A stretch of DNA of 64,000 nt from Caulochytrium protostelioides. Taxonomy: Eukaryota; Chytridiomycota; Caulochytriomycetes; Caulochytriales; Caulochytriaceae. A model generated the notes under the pieces. That model made no database searches. It saw only the letters and a program-made list of their open reading frames with translations, and was not told the DNA's origin. The stretch covers positions 62,001-126,000 of the forward strand of contig ML014154.1 in the NCBI GenBank assembly GCA_003615045.1, given 5' to 3'. The translations under genes were made by a program, and so were the position numbers. Positions 1-11,210 of this stretch are shown piece by piece. Within the stretch, counting starts at the first letter, position 1, and the number at the start of each line of letters is the position of its first letter.

Positions 1-806
1 CGGCGGCGAGCCCCGGTGGGAGGCCGTTGGGGCTGCCGGCCCTGTTGCAGCTTCTGGTGCGTCAGTGTCGGCAGGAGAGATGTGTTCGGCGCGGCCCGAG
101 TACTCGGGCATCAGCAACGGCGCCGCGGGCGGCATGTCGGCGTCGCTGGCCATGTCCCGTGCGCGGCCGAGCTCGGCGGCGGCGCTGGTGGTGGCGCTGG
201 GGGGCGCATGGCGCGTGCGCTGCGTTCGATAGAACGACGCGACATCGACCACGTCCATCTGATCCCCGCCGCCGTCGTCGTCGCTGTCGTGGTCATGGCC
301 GTGATCGCCTTCGTCGGCATGATGGCCGCCGTGCAGGTCACTCTGCGCGTCGCCCTTCGTTGCATGGCCGTGGCGATGGTCAAGAGGGAGGTCATCGCCG
401 TCGAGAGGGTCGTGGTCGTAAAGACGATGGGGGTGGTGGTCGCGAGGGGACTCGGCGTCCTCTTCAAAGATGACGTCGTGGCCCGAGTTCAGGGCGCCGC
501 CGGCCGCGTCGTGCCGGTCGAGCCGCGGCGGCGGGTGCGGGTAATACAGGTGCCGGTGGCCGCGGACCAACCACATATCCGACTGGAAAACGAGATCGGA
601 TGCGAGCGACGCCGGCAGCGACGGGTCGGCCTCATGGTCGGTACTGAAGTCTGTGTTGCTTGTGCCGCTGAGGCTGTAGGCGGGCCCGCCCGCGGGCACG
701 TGCAGCGAGTCGTGCTCCGAGCCGCGGCGCGACGAGCTCCGCGGCCGCCGCATCGCCACGCTCCGGCGGCGCGGAATCGCGTGGGGGCCGTGCAACCGCA
801 GCAGCG

Positions 807-837
<31 letters not shown>

Positions 838-1195
838 ATCAGCGTCCGCGGACACCCTCGACGACGGGATGGGCGACGAGAGAGCCGTGCGGCCGTCGTG
901 CGGATGCGCCGCCTCCGGGTGGTGCTCGTGATCACGGCGGTCATGGCCGCGGCGGCGTCCATGGTACGAATACCCGCGATGGTGGTCGTCGTCGTCGTCG
1001 CCGTCGTCGTCGTTGGCATCGCCGTCGTCGTCGTTGGCATCGTCGTCGTCGTGATGGCGACGGTCGTGGCCGTCCATGCGACGCGGCGAGGGAGGCGAGA
1101 CGGCAATCCCAACAGCGACGGCGGAGGCGAGATCGAGGCTTCGCAGGGTGGCCGTGGTCGGGCGCCGCGCACGGTGTGGCGTGGTCGCGCCGCTC

Positions 1196-1234
<39 letters not shown>

Positions 1235-1530
1235 TTTTCGGAGTGGCCGTGGCCGTCGCCCGTCAGCGAGGCGGACGCGGACACCGTGGCCGCGTGCGGC
1301 GGAAATCCGGTCGGCATGGGCATTGCCGCGGACACGGCGGCGCCGCACGGCGGCGCGTGCAAGCGGTCGTCATCATCGTGGGAGAAGCCCGGATCCTGCG
1401 TGTCCACGGCGGCGTCCGCGGCGGCCGCGGGCGCCGTGGTCGGGCTGGGAGCAGAGCGAACGCTCGACGGCGCGCGGGAGGCGGCGGCGTCGTCGTCGCC
1501 GCCGCTGTCGCTGTCGCCGTCGGGGGCCAT
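1..1530 (-). CDS. Unrecognised Asp/His-rich protein, 3' end beyond left edge
   Basis: A minus-strand frame is open for 510 codons from an ATG at 1530 to the window edge, so the C-terminus is missing. It is the frame in which the CGTCGT-type repeats read as Asp runs (around 960-1075 and 1198-1230). Between these is ordinary-looking protein: SDLVFQSDMWLVRGHRHLYY (about 600-541), HDVIFEEDAESPRDHHPH and a His/Asp-rich HDHDSDDDGGGDQMDVV (about 285-240). The balanced composition away from repeats makes this frame far more credible than the Arg-only or Thr-only frames on either strand. A TGA at 1594-1596 precedes the ATG, so either the ATG at 1530 is used or a short upstream exon is spliced in. His/Asp stretches occur in metal transporters but no domain is recognised; function unknown. 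Confidence 0.6.
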
Positions 1531-2447
1531 CGCGGGCGACCGTCGGTCGTCGGCGACCGTCGACCGTGTCGGGGTCCCGCAGCGCAGCAGGAATCAGCCG
1601 CGGGCGCCGCGTGCAGTCGGGGCAAGCATCTAGCGCAGCAAGGCGACGGCAGAAGCGGTGGCGGCGATCACACCGCGGCGTCCGGGGGAGCCGCACGCTG
1701 TCCGACCGCGCGATCGGCGATGGCTGCAGCCCGGACGACCGTCGCCGCGGGGATCGCCGAGTATGCGCATCGCCGGAGCCGTGTCACCCCCCCCCCCCCG
1801 GTGTCGCTTCATACGGAGACCCTTGCGGGACCGCGTGGCGGCGGCGTGTGCGGCGGCGGCGTGGGCGGCGGCGGCGTGAGCGGCGGCGTGGGGCGGCGGT
1901 AGCACGGGCGGCGACGCGAGACGGCCACGGCCAAAGGGGTCGCAACGCGGGAGTGTCGGTGGCGTGCGCCGCCTCGCCGGGGGTGGGCTAGGCCGCCCGG
2001 GATGGACCGGCCTGGCTGGCCGGCCGGCCGATCCGACGGCGGCCACCTCGGCCGCGAGGGCCGACTGGCCGCATCGGCATCGGCGGCGGCGGCGGCGGCG
2101 ACGGCGGCGGCGGCGACGGCGCCGTCCATGGCCACGGACAAGGCGGCGATCCAGCGACCCAGCGACGGCGGCGTCGTCCCCTCAGCGCCACGTGCGCGGC
2201 GCCGCCGCCGGGTGGCCGGACCCCGCACGACCGACAGCCACCGCGCGCCGGCCGCTCTCGCTCTCCCCTCAAGATCGGCGCCGACGGTGTCTTCGGGCCA
2301 CGGCGGGGTCGGTCGCGGCCTCCCGCGGGATCCTCGGCCGCCGCCGCCACGCGTTCTGCACGCTCGCGCCGACCCGGCCTCCCGGCCGCCGCTCCTCGCT
2401 CCGCGCCTGCTGCCTGCTCCCGATCCTCCTTCCCCTCCGGCACGGCG
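1531..2447. other. Divergent intergenic region, GC-rich, no gene seen
   Basis: This 0.9 kb separates two divergent starts (1530 minus, 2448 plus) and presumably holds both promoters. It contains a C run near 1788-1799, GGC/GCG tracts near 1845-1895 and 2080-2125, and several short all-Arg/Pro/Ala frames that look like composition artefacts. No TATA-like or other regulatory site can be called. Confidence 0.5.
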
Positions 2448-2742
2448 ATGCCGTCGCCGCCGCCGCCGCCCTCGCCGCCATGGCCTGCCGCGCGGCCGTC
2501 AGCTCGAGCGGTCCAGCGCGACGTTCCTGACGTCGACGCCGCCGACGGCGTCGACAACGCCGCCGCCGCGGCGGCTGCCCGTCCCGCGATCCCGCCGGCC
2601 AAACGGACGGTGCTCTTCTCGCCGGTCGCCGCGCTGATCTCGCCGTCGCCGGACGAGGCGCCCGCCACTAGGGTACCCACCCGATCCGGCGCCGACAGGG
2701 CACCCAGCGCGCCGGGCTCGCCCGCCTCATCCTCGTCGTCGT

Positions 2743-2779
<37 letters not shown>

Positions 2780-5700
2780 ACGGTCGACACGGTCGACACA
2801 GTCGACACGGTCGACCTCCGCCCAGGCGGCGCCATACCCGATCATGACGGCGCAGCCGCCCGCCTTCTACGAGACGGCGCCGGCCGACGCCCTCGCGTCG
2901 CGCTGGTCGATCACCCCCGCCCTGCCGGCGCGCCGCGGCTGCCCCGCCGACGACGCGGACGACGCCGGCGGCAGCGACCGCGTCGACGCCTCGCCGTCGC
3001 CGTCGCCGTCGCCGTCGACGCCGCCCCGGCGCGCCGCCCGCCGGCTCTTTCTCGACGCGCCGGCGCTCGCGCCGCGGCTGCCGCTGTCCGGCCCGCGCGT
3101 CCGGCCGCGGCCGCGGCCCCCGAGCGACCCGGTCCCGCGCGGCTCCGGCGGGCGCGCCGTCACCACCGGGTCCCACGCGCCGCCGGCGCCACGACCGCCG
3201 TTCTTGGCGCACCGGCCGGCGAGCCAGTCGGCCTCGACCAGCCCGCGGCCGTGGCGCGCGGCGCTGCCGACGCCGGCCGGCCTCGCGATGCCGACGCCGA
3301 CGCCGGACGCCGCGCCGGACGCTGCGCCCGTCGGGCCCGCCGGGCCGATCGTGCCCGCCGTGGTGCTCTCGAGCGGCAGCGACCCGTCGCAGCCGGCGTC
3401 CGCGGCGGCGCTGGGCGACGAGACGTCGACGGCGTCCGCGCGGGACGCCGGCGGCCTGCGCACGCCGCTCCTGCGCAGCGGCGTCAGCACCGCGCCCATC
3501 GGCTCGCTCATGTCCTCGCTCGGCGGCTCGCCCGCCTCCTCCTCGGCCCACCGGCTCGACGAGGACGAGACCACCACGCTGCTGGACAAAACCACGCGCC
3601 ACCTGACGCGCCAGGCCCTGCGGCGCTCCGCGTCGAACCCGTCGCCGCCGTCGCCGCCGTCGCCGCTGCGGGCGCCGCATCCTTCGTCCTTCGCCCCGTC
3701 GGTGGCGGCCGCCGCGGCCGCCGCCGCGGGGGCCACCGCCCGGCGGCCACAGCGGCCGCGGCGCCGGTGGGGGCCGGGATCCGCCAGCGGTGCGGCCGCC
3801 GTGCCGCGGCTGGAAGACGTCGATGAAGACGAGGGCTATGCCAGCCCCCGGCAGGCGACGCACGGACGCCGCGACCGTCGCCGTTCGAGCCACGCTCGCG
3901 GCGATGATGCTGATGCTGATGCCAATGCCGGTGCCAATGCCGATGACGACGACGACGACCATGACAATGAGACGGGCGACGGCGGCGGCGACGATGATGA
4001 CAATGATCTTGATGATGACGACGACGACGCGACGACGACGTCCTCAGTGTCGCACCACCTCCCCGTGCCGCGGGCGGCACCGTCGTTGGCCGAGCAGCGC
4101 CAGGCACAGCTGCTCGCGACCTTGTTTCGTGTCGGCCAGCCGCGCGCCACGCTGCGCCGCAGCGCGCGCGACGGCATGCAGTGTTTCCGCATCGGCCACC
4201 GCGTCACGACCGAGCGGCAGCACGGTCACCGCGGTCTGCCCCATGTCGAGCGTCAGCTCACGAGCGCCGATCCCCTCGCCGAGGACACGCTCAGTATCAA
4301 CGGCCGCCAGTTCCTCTGCCACGGCCAAGCATGGCAGGTCATCACCACATCGACCGTCAAGGCGCGGTACCTCTTTCTCTTCAACGACGTGCTGATCATC
4401 GCCAAGGAGATGGCGCCGACGCCCGAGCAGAGCGCGGCGGCGGGCGCGGCGCCCGCTCCCCCGGCGACGGTCACGTCCACGGCCACTGCCATGGCGATCG
4501 GCACGGACCCGGCGTACCGCGGCTCCGTCGCACCCCCGCCGCACGCGCACGAGGCGGGCGCGGCAGGTCCCGGCGGCCCGCGCCGCCACCATACGCTGCC
4601 CGCGCTGCGGTCGACGCCGCCGCCGCCGCCGCCGTCGTCGACATCGCTGTCGCCCCCGTCGCCGACGTCCGCGGCGCCGCTCGCCGAGCCGCGCTACCAG
4701 ATCAAAGCCGTGATTGATCTCTCGCAGACGCAGGTGATCCTGCGCGAGGAGAAACCGTATCTCTTTGACGATCTGTCGCACCCGCTCATCCAGAACGCCG
4801 TCAAGCGGTTCTCGTCGAACCCAGACAAGGCGATCCGGTACCTGGTGGCCAAGCGGGTGCTCCCGCCGTCGCCGGACGCCGTGGCCCATTTTCTGCACGT
4901 GACGGCGGCGCTGAGCCCTGTCCAGAAGGCGCGGTTCCTCGGCAACCCCGAGAACGCTGCGACGCTGGTCGCGTATGTGGAGATGATGACGCTGGACCCG
5001 AATGCGCTCGTCACGGTCCGTCTGTTCGTGCGCTTTATCGACGTCACGCAGGCCGACACGCGAACGACGCTGTTGCGCGCGCTGGCGGTCCGCTATGTCG
5101 CCTGCTTCCACAGCCCGGCGCGGCGCGTCTCGCGGGCGCTGACGGCCAGCACGGCGGCGCCCGTCGAGCCCGACCCGGAGCCCGCCAAGCCGGGGTTCCA
5201 GTTCACCGACACTCGCGCCGCCGTCAAGACGATCCTCGACTGCTTCGAGTGCCTCGTGCTTTGGAACGCGGCGCTCAAGGTCTATGCGAAAAACCGGCAG
5301 GCGAGCCATGCCGCGGCCAAGACTAACGCGCCGCCCCGCGAGCACATCCTCGCGCCGCACTTCCAGCAGATCTTCTCCTCACTGCTCCGCAACCCGCGCA
5401 TGACGCCGGCTATCGAGGACCAGCTCCAGCATATGGCCGCCGCCATTGTCTCGTGGCCCATCCAGTCCGCTTCCGTCGCCGACCTCACCGGCGTGAGCAA
5501 AGTACCCGTCCATGTCACTGTGGAAGACCCGCACGCGGCGGGTCGGACCGGCTACGCCGCGACGCCGCGACCCTCGGCCAGTCATGCGGCTGCACCTCCG
5601 CCGTCCACCAGCCATGCGCCGCCGCCGCCGCTGCCGCCCTCGGTGCCGGGGCAAGCGCTGGCGAGCCGCGGCCCGAGCGACCACCGTGAGACGATCCCAG

Positions 5701-7376
5701 CGCCCGCCCCGACGCCGACGCCGTCGGGCTTCGCACCGTCCATCGGCCCCGACGCGGTGCCCTTCCCAGCGCGGTTGACCATCAAGGTCCCGTCGCCGTG
5801 GATCGCGCTGCGGATTCCTAAGCCCGACTCGCATTTCCGCATTCATCTCTACGGGACCGATCTCACCTGCCAGCCGGCGATGCTTTCGTTCACGGCCTCG
5901 GCCACCGCGCGCTTCCGCATCAGGACGACCGCCGTGGGTCGCAAACTGCTCATGTTCCACTACGAGGGCAGCAACTCGGGCACCTACGGGCTGCTGCCGC
6001 CGCGGTCGATTGCCAGCGAGCCCGCGTTCATGCGGCATACCTTCCAGATCAATGTCTACGACGGCAACTCGGCCCACGACGCCGCCACGGCCACTGCGCT
6101 CCCGCCACCCCCGGCCCCGCCCTCACTGGGGCCGCTCGGATCGTCGGCCTCCGCTGCCGCTTCCCAGAGCCGCCACGCGGCGCGCGCGGCTGAGCTCCCC
6201 TCCAGCCGCAAAAAGTATCTATTTGCGGTCGGCGACGCGCCCGTCCGCCGAGCCTGGCTCGATGCGCTGGACAACGCCGTCGTGTCCTTTAAATCGAGCC
6301 GATCCGGCCACATGGACGTGCTGTCGTCGCGCTACCGCCACCGCTACGCGACCAGCAGCATCCCAGCCACGGCCACGACTGCCACGGCCACGACGGCGGC
6401 ACCGATGACAGCGGTGCCCGCGATGGCCACGGCGTCGTCGGCCGCCACGACGCCCGTAGACAACGCCGACCGGCTGCTCGGCGACCGCAGGGGTCCCGCG
6501 GCCTCCGTCACGGAAGCGAGCGCCGCCGACGCGTCGCCGACCCCGACCCCGACTACCGACACGGCCGCCGCCCTCGACTCCCCGGCCACCTCGCTCGGCC
6601 GCCACCACCACCGGCACCGCCATCGCCACGGCTCCGCGAGCACCAGCAGCCAGCACCACCACCACCACCACCACCACCACCACAGCGCGCGGCGCCACGG
6701 TTCGCACCGCGCCGCGACGCCGGGCCCAGGGGACGCCGCGACCCCCGGTGCCGCCGAGCCCCGCCACGCGCCGTCGGTCCGCTCGATGGCCAGCGAAGCC
6801 GAAAATTCTGTGGAGCCGCCGGCGCTGCGCCGCGGGTCGTCGACTCTGCGCGCCGGCCCAGCTGTGCTGGCGCCGGCGACGGCGTCGACCCCGGGACCCG
6901 ACGCCACGACGCCCACGGTGCTGACAGGCCCAGGCGCCGTGCGCCTGCAGGCCTCGCCGACGGACACGGCGGCGGCCACGTCGGACGGGGAGCGTGCGGA
7001 CGCCCGGCCTGCCCCCCGCGGTCGCTGGCATGGCCATCGCTACGGCTCGAGCGGCCCTGGTGACCGCGGGGATCGGCCGACGGCCGACGGCGATGCGGAG
7101 GCGGACGGCGATGCGGACGGCGAATCCGACGGCGGCACGTGGTCGGACGCGTCAGACAATGACGCGTTGATGGACCGCGTGGCGACGCGGGTGCTGCGCG
7201 AGTTCATCCTGCCGACGCACGGCTCGCCGCTGACGGGCCCTGCGCTCATCGAGACGGTCATGAAGGCCGCGATGCTGCCGGTCGCGCTGGGGTTCCTGCA
7301 GGATGCCATCCAGACGCATCTGCGGAGCGATGCGCGGTCCGCAGGCCTTGCGGCGCCGGGATCGCTGCTCTGAATC
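2448..7376 (+). CDS. Sec7-domain (Arf GEF-like) protein with flanking PH-like regions
   Basis: The frame encodes 1641 aa from ATG 2448. Residues 1-590 are disordered Ser/Pro/Ala sequence with an acidic Asp tract near 480-530. A PH-like segment begins about residue 610 (INGRQFLCHGQAWQVITTST, then YLFLFNDVLIIAKEM), is split by a Pro/Ser insert, and resumes at YQIKAVIDLSQTQVIL (about 750). A Sec7-like domain follows (about 777-1000), with NPDKAIRYL, VAHFLH, NPENAATLVAYVEMM and ALAVRY in the family order. A conserved block at about 1108-1283 resembles the PH region following Sec7 in other Arf exchange factors. A His run lies near 1402-1412. Sec7 proteins load GTP on Arf GTPases at Golgi, endosome or plasma membrane. 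At the expected glutamic-finger position my alignment places Gln868, not Glu, so exchange activity is uncertain. Confidence 0.75.
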
Positions 7377-8067
7377 GCCAGCCGGTATGCGTTGACTTCG
7401 AACGACCCCGCGATGGGTTCCGCTGGCGGGGCCGGCCGCCAAGGCGACCGTGGCCCGGTGTCCTCTCCCCCCTTCATGTCTCTCTGCCCGAACTCGGTAT
7501 CAACAAGTCAAGAGGCGACCGCGTGGCCGATCCCTGACCGTCACCGCCGGGGCACACATCTCCGCAAGGGCGTCTCGCGTGCGTCATAGGAATGGCGCTC
7601 CGGGCAACCGGTCGTTGCGCCGACGGCGTGGCATGGAGCTCTGTGCCCGGCCTCGCGTGGCGCTGCGCCGCACGGTAAAGGGGGCGGCGCGGCAACGGCG
7701 ACGAAGGGGAAGCCGAGAGAGACCCCTGTTCCGCGGGCCTCCGACGCGCGGCTCGTTTCAGCTTAGTGGACCCTTGAGCCGACCCGCGCGAAAGCACGCC
7801 GTGACGCGACGGGCATCTTGGCTGCATGCCGACCATCGCAGTCATGACTCTGGTCCACGCCTGGCCGTCCCGGTATGAATCTCATGAGCCTCTGCAGGAA
7901 TGCGGCACGACGACGGCATCACGTGTGGTGCGTGCAGTGCGCTTTTCCCTGTCTCCGCGGCTCTTTCCGGTCTCCTTCGACCGTGGTACCGCCGGGCTCC
8001 CCTGAACCCTGGATCCTGATCCACCGACCAACCGGCCCAGGCATAAGACCCTCTCGACGTGGCCGCC
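7377..8067. other. Intergenic, no gene seen
   Basis: About 0.7 kb between the Sec7 protein and the eIF2D gene, both on plus. It must contain the terminator of the first and the promoter of the second. Only short discordant frames are present; no conserved protein segment, tRNA or repeat could be picked out by eye. Confidence 0.5.
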
Positions 8068-10167
8068 ATGTTCGCCAAAAAGTTTACCACGAGCAACCGC
8101 GCACCCGTCCGCAAGTCGGCGGCGCGCCGCGTGCCGGAGTACCTCGTGGACGAGGTGGGGCTGCCGCGGAACGAGGTCGGGCACGCGATGGCCGCACCGC
8201 CGCCGAGCCAGACGGGGTGGGAGCCGGCGGTGCCGTTCCCGAAACACCCGGCCGACCAGGTGATGCACCAGATCATCAGGACCTCCGCCGACGTCTCGGG
8301 CACGCTCTACGATGTCGGCAACTGCCCGTATCTGCTAGACATGCAAGTCTCGGACTTCAAGGGCCTCTTCCCGACGCTGCAGCTCGTTTGGCAGATGATG
8401 CATGGGATCCCCTTTGTCGGGACCCATGCGCCCGTCATGAAGCGCCTGTTTGGTGGCGCCGCGCTGATGGCCCCTGGCATCCACATGGTGCGCGGCGTCA
8501 ACAGCGGCGTCCTGGCCGCGGGCACGATCGTCTCTGTCGGCGTGCCGCCCATCATGCTGCCCCTGGCGATCGGCTGCGTGGTGACGGACATCCCGATCGA
8601 CCGGCTCGGCGGTGCCTCTGACGACCCGAAGCACCTCGACGGCCGCGCCATCAAGATCCTCCATACCTTCGGCGACCACCTGTGGAACCTCTATCCGCTC
8701 GACATTCCCACCGAGATTCCATCGTCCTTTTTCCCGAACGGGGCCCCTAAGAGTGCGCGGGAGATGCTGCTCGCGCTCGAGACCAGCGCCAAGCTTCGGC
8801 AGCAAGCCAAGAACACGCGCGACGATGACACTGCGGCAGCGGAGGCGACGGCGTCGACATCGTCATCGCCACCGCAGGAGGATCATGCGGCCGACGACGC
8901 CTCCGCGGTGCCTTGTGCCACATCGCAGGATTCGGTGGCGCCCCCATCGCGACCATCCAGCCGCGGCGATGCGAACGAATCCAGCGATGCGGCTGCCGCC
9001 GCTGCCGATGCCGACGCCGCTGCGGCGCCTAGTATGGACGACATGCTCATCATGGCCTTTTTGCAAGCGCTGAGCGAGCTGAACTCGAAGCCGATGTGCG
9101 AACTGCCCATCATCGCGTCGGTCTTCTACAGCAAGTACATCCAGCCCGCGGCGCCCGCGGCGTACGGCGTCACCATGGACATCAAACAGTCCAAGTACAA
9201 GAAACTCTCCAAGTTCATCAAAGAGATGGAGAAGCGCGGGCTCTGCCGCAGCCGCGAACGCAACAAGGAGCTCGTCCTCACGCATCTCGAACTGGGCCAC
9301 GACGATGTCATGGGCTACGATGGCCACGTCACGGTCGCCGAGGCGCCGTTGGGCACGGCCGCCCCCAGCGACGGCGCCGCCGCCGCGTCGCCTGCGGCCC
9401 CGGCGTCGTCCGCGTCCGCGTCCGGCAAACTGTCGGGGGCGGCCGCGTCGTCGGGACCGGCGTCCCCGTCCGCCACTCGACGCGTCGGGGGATCTACCGT
9501 CACGAGCCGCGGCGACAGCGCGGAGACGCTGTTCCAGGTGCTGTACCGGCCGAAAGTCGATCTGGTGCCGTTGTGGCGCGAAGTTGGCAAGGATTCGATG
9601 GGCTACTATACGGAGGCCCAGGTGCGCACGCTGCTGAAACAGTATGCGCAGCGCGAGCAGCTGCTCAAGACGGTCGGCGGACGGCAGGGCCCGGCGGTGC
9701 AGATCAACGCGACGCTAGCGGGCGCGCTGCTGACGCCGGAGGAGCGCGAGGGCCAGTTGGCGGCCGTGCCGCTGAAGCTGGTCGTGTCGCGCGCGATGGC
9801 CAAGATGACCACGTACCATCGGTTCCTGTCGAACCTCGTCGCGCTGCTGCCGAGTCCAGCGGACGGCCCGGAGCAGCTCGACTCGCACGCGGGCCTGCGC
9901 ACCGGCGTGCCGGCCCCGATCACGATTGCGATCGGCGGCAAGCAGCGCATCAAGACGACCGTGAACAACCTGGCAGCGTACGGCATCGAGCCCGAGGCGC
10001 TGATGGCGCCGCTGCGCCAGAAGCTGGCCGCGGGCGTCTCGGTCGTCACGAATCCGAACCGCACCCGTAGCGTCGTGGTTCAAGGCCGGATGGACCAAGA
10101 GGTCCAGGAAGTCTTGTTGACCAAGTTCCATCTGTCGGACAAGTTTGTGGCGGTGATTCGCACCTAG
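8068..10167 (+). CDS. TMA64: Translation factor eIF2D / Tma64 (ligatin)
   Basis: 699 aa starting MFAKKFTTSNRAPVRKSAAR at ATG 8068; the frame also opens at a GTG three codons earlier, but the ATG matches the family N-terminus. Domains occur in eIF2D order: an N-terminal DUF1947-like/PUA half (residues about 1-225; GNCPYLLDMQVSDFKGLFPT, then GGAALMAPGI near 130 and ILHTFGDHLWNLYP), a low-complexity Ala/Asp/Ser linker (about 250-330), an SWIB/MDM2 segment with DIKQSKYKKLSKFIKEMEK at about 371, and a C-terminal SUI1/eIF1-like domain from about 625 (KTTVNNLAAYGIEPEAL, NRTRSVVVQG). The family binds the 40S subunit and acts in non-canonical Met-tRNA delivery and recycling of post-termination 40S complexes in the cytosol. 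Length and domain order are normal for the family. No intron is needed. Confidence 0.96.
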   Translation: MFAKKFTTSNRAPVRKSAARRVPEYLVDEVGLPRNEVGHAMAAPPPSQTGWEPAVPFPKHPADQVMHQIIRTSADVSGTLYDVGNCPYLLDMQVSDFKGLFPTLQLVWQMMHGIPFVGTHAPVMKRLFGGAALMAPGIHMVRGVNSGVLAAGTIVSVGVPPIMLPLAIGCVVTDIPIDRLGGASDDPKHLDGRAIKILHTFGDHLWNLYPLDIPTEIPSSFFPNGAPKSAREMLLALETSAKLRQQAKNTRDDDTAAAEATASTSSSPPQEDHAADDASAVPCATSQDSVAPPSRPSSRGDANESSDAAAAAADADAAAAPSMDDMLIMAFLQALSELNSKPMCELPIIASVFYSKYIQPAAPAAYGVTMDIKQSKYKKLSKFIKEMEKRGLCRSRERNKELVLTHLELGHDDVMGYDGHVTVAEAPLGTAAPSDGAAAASPAAPASSASASGKLSGAAASSGPASPSATRRVGGSTVTSRGDSAETLFQVLYRPKVDLVPLWREVGKDSMGYYTEAQVRTLLKQYAQREQLLKTVGGRQGPAVQINATLAGALLTPEEREGQLAAVPLKLVVSRAMAKMTTYHRFLSNLVALLPSPADGPEQLDSHAGLRTGVPAPITIAIGGKQRIKTTVNNLAAYGIEPEALMAPLRQKLAAGVSVVTNPNRTRSVVVQGRMDQEVQEVLLTKFHLSDKFVAVIRT

Positions 10168-11210
10168 ACCCACATTGCCTTGAATCGGGAAGCTCGATGA
10201 GAAGACCCGCGTTGAGGACGGAGCCGGCTTGATCGAGCTGGATGCTTCGCGTCGTGCATGCGCAGCGATGGAAACGAATGATCTGCTTGACGACCCAAGA
10301 CAGTAACCATGATATTGATCATTAAAGAACCATCTCATATCTCGAGGGACGGCATGTTCGATGAAGAGACGGCCGCACGTGTCTGATCAAGCCAAGTACG
10401 GAATGTCTCGTCCAAGGGAGCCGTCGGTGCGACGACCCGATGCGTCAGTTCTGATTGCGTGCACATCGCTGGCTCATTCTCCCTTCCATCTGTTTGATGA
10501 TGCAAACGCCGATCGCTCCATCAATCGGTCAGGACTCCAGTTTCCTGCTCGTGGCGCGTCCTTGTCGCGCCATGAACAACAGTCCCGCGGGCGCCGGACT
10601 GCTGCGCCACCCGTGCCGCCCCTGGCCGGGCGCCCCTTTTCCCGATCGCCCCCTCAGAGCGGGAGTCGTTGACCTCCCGCGCGTGCGGCCGCCGGATCCG
10701 CCGCCGGTCGCGCGGAGAGACCGGCATGGTTCGAGCCTCTCGCTCGTATAACGCGGCGGGAGAACCGCTTTCTCCACGCGCTGGATGCGGAGGTGCATTG
10801 ACGCGTGGGCCGCGAGAGCACGCCGCCGCGGGCATCCGGGCGATCGCCGCCGACGCCGCGGATGCCGCCGACGCCGCGGATGCCGCCGACGCCGCCGACG
10901 CCGTCGACGCCGCCGACGCCGCCGACGCCGTCGACGCCGCCGACGCCGCCGACGCCGCTGCTCGAGATCAAGGACGGCCGCCTGCGTGATCGCCGCGTTT
11001 CTGGGGTCCGGACCGCTCCTCTGCCTGCCGTCTGCCCGTGGGGCGCTCGAACGCGCCGCGGCGTCCGCTGCCCGACGTGTGCTGTCCGTGCCCGCCACGT
11101 GGCCGCCACGAGGGCCACCCCTTCCCCTCCTGCGACGCGACGCGTGCACTGCACCCGTGCGCCACCCTCGGGCCAACGCTCAGACGGCCGCGGCTGGCTG
11201 CGTCGCGGGC
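10168..11210. other. Intergenic with GCC-GAC repeat tract; no gene seen
   Basis: About 1 kb between eIF2D and the ZZ/EF-hand gene. The first 400 bases are AT-richer (downstream region of eIF2D, including stretches such as catgatattgatcattaaag near 10308). The rest is GC-rich with the trinucleotide repeat listed separately. The downstream open frame extends back to 10785 but is almost pure Arg there. Confidence 0.5.
10849..10965. repeat. Imperfect GCCGCCGAC/GCCGCGGAT tandem repeat
   Basis: Roughly 115 bases of repeated 9- and 15-base units made of GCC, GAC and GAT/GTC triplets. Depending on frame it reads as Ala-Asp-Ala, Arg-Arg or Pro-Thr-Pro. It lies upstream of the likely start at 11211, so it is probably in the promoter or 5' leader. 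Confidence 0.8.

Noticed and set aside
16-1902. 628-codon plus frame rich in Val, Arg and Gly
   Set aside because: It starts with GTG, is dominated by Val runs from GTC repeats and is antisense to the better minus frame.
10725-10745. tRNA B-box-like ggttcgagcctc
   Set aside because: No matching A box or cloverleaf arms upstream; chance match.
10785-11210. N-terminal extension of the ZZ/EF-hand frame
   Set aside because: Encodes nearly continuous Arg from a GCC/GAC-type repeat; the ATG at 11211 gives a sensible membrane-anchored N-terminus.
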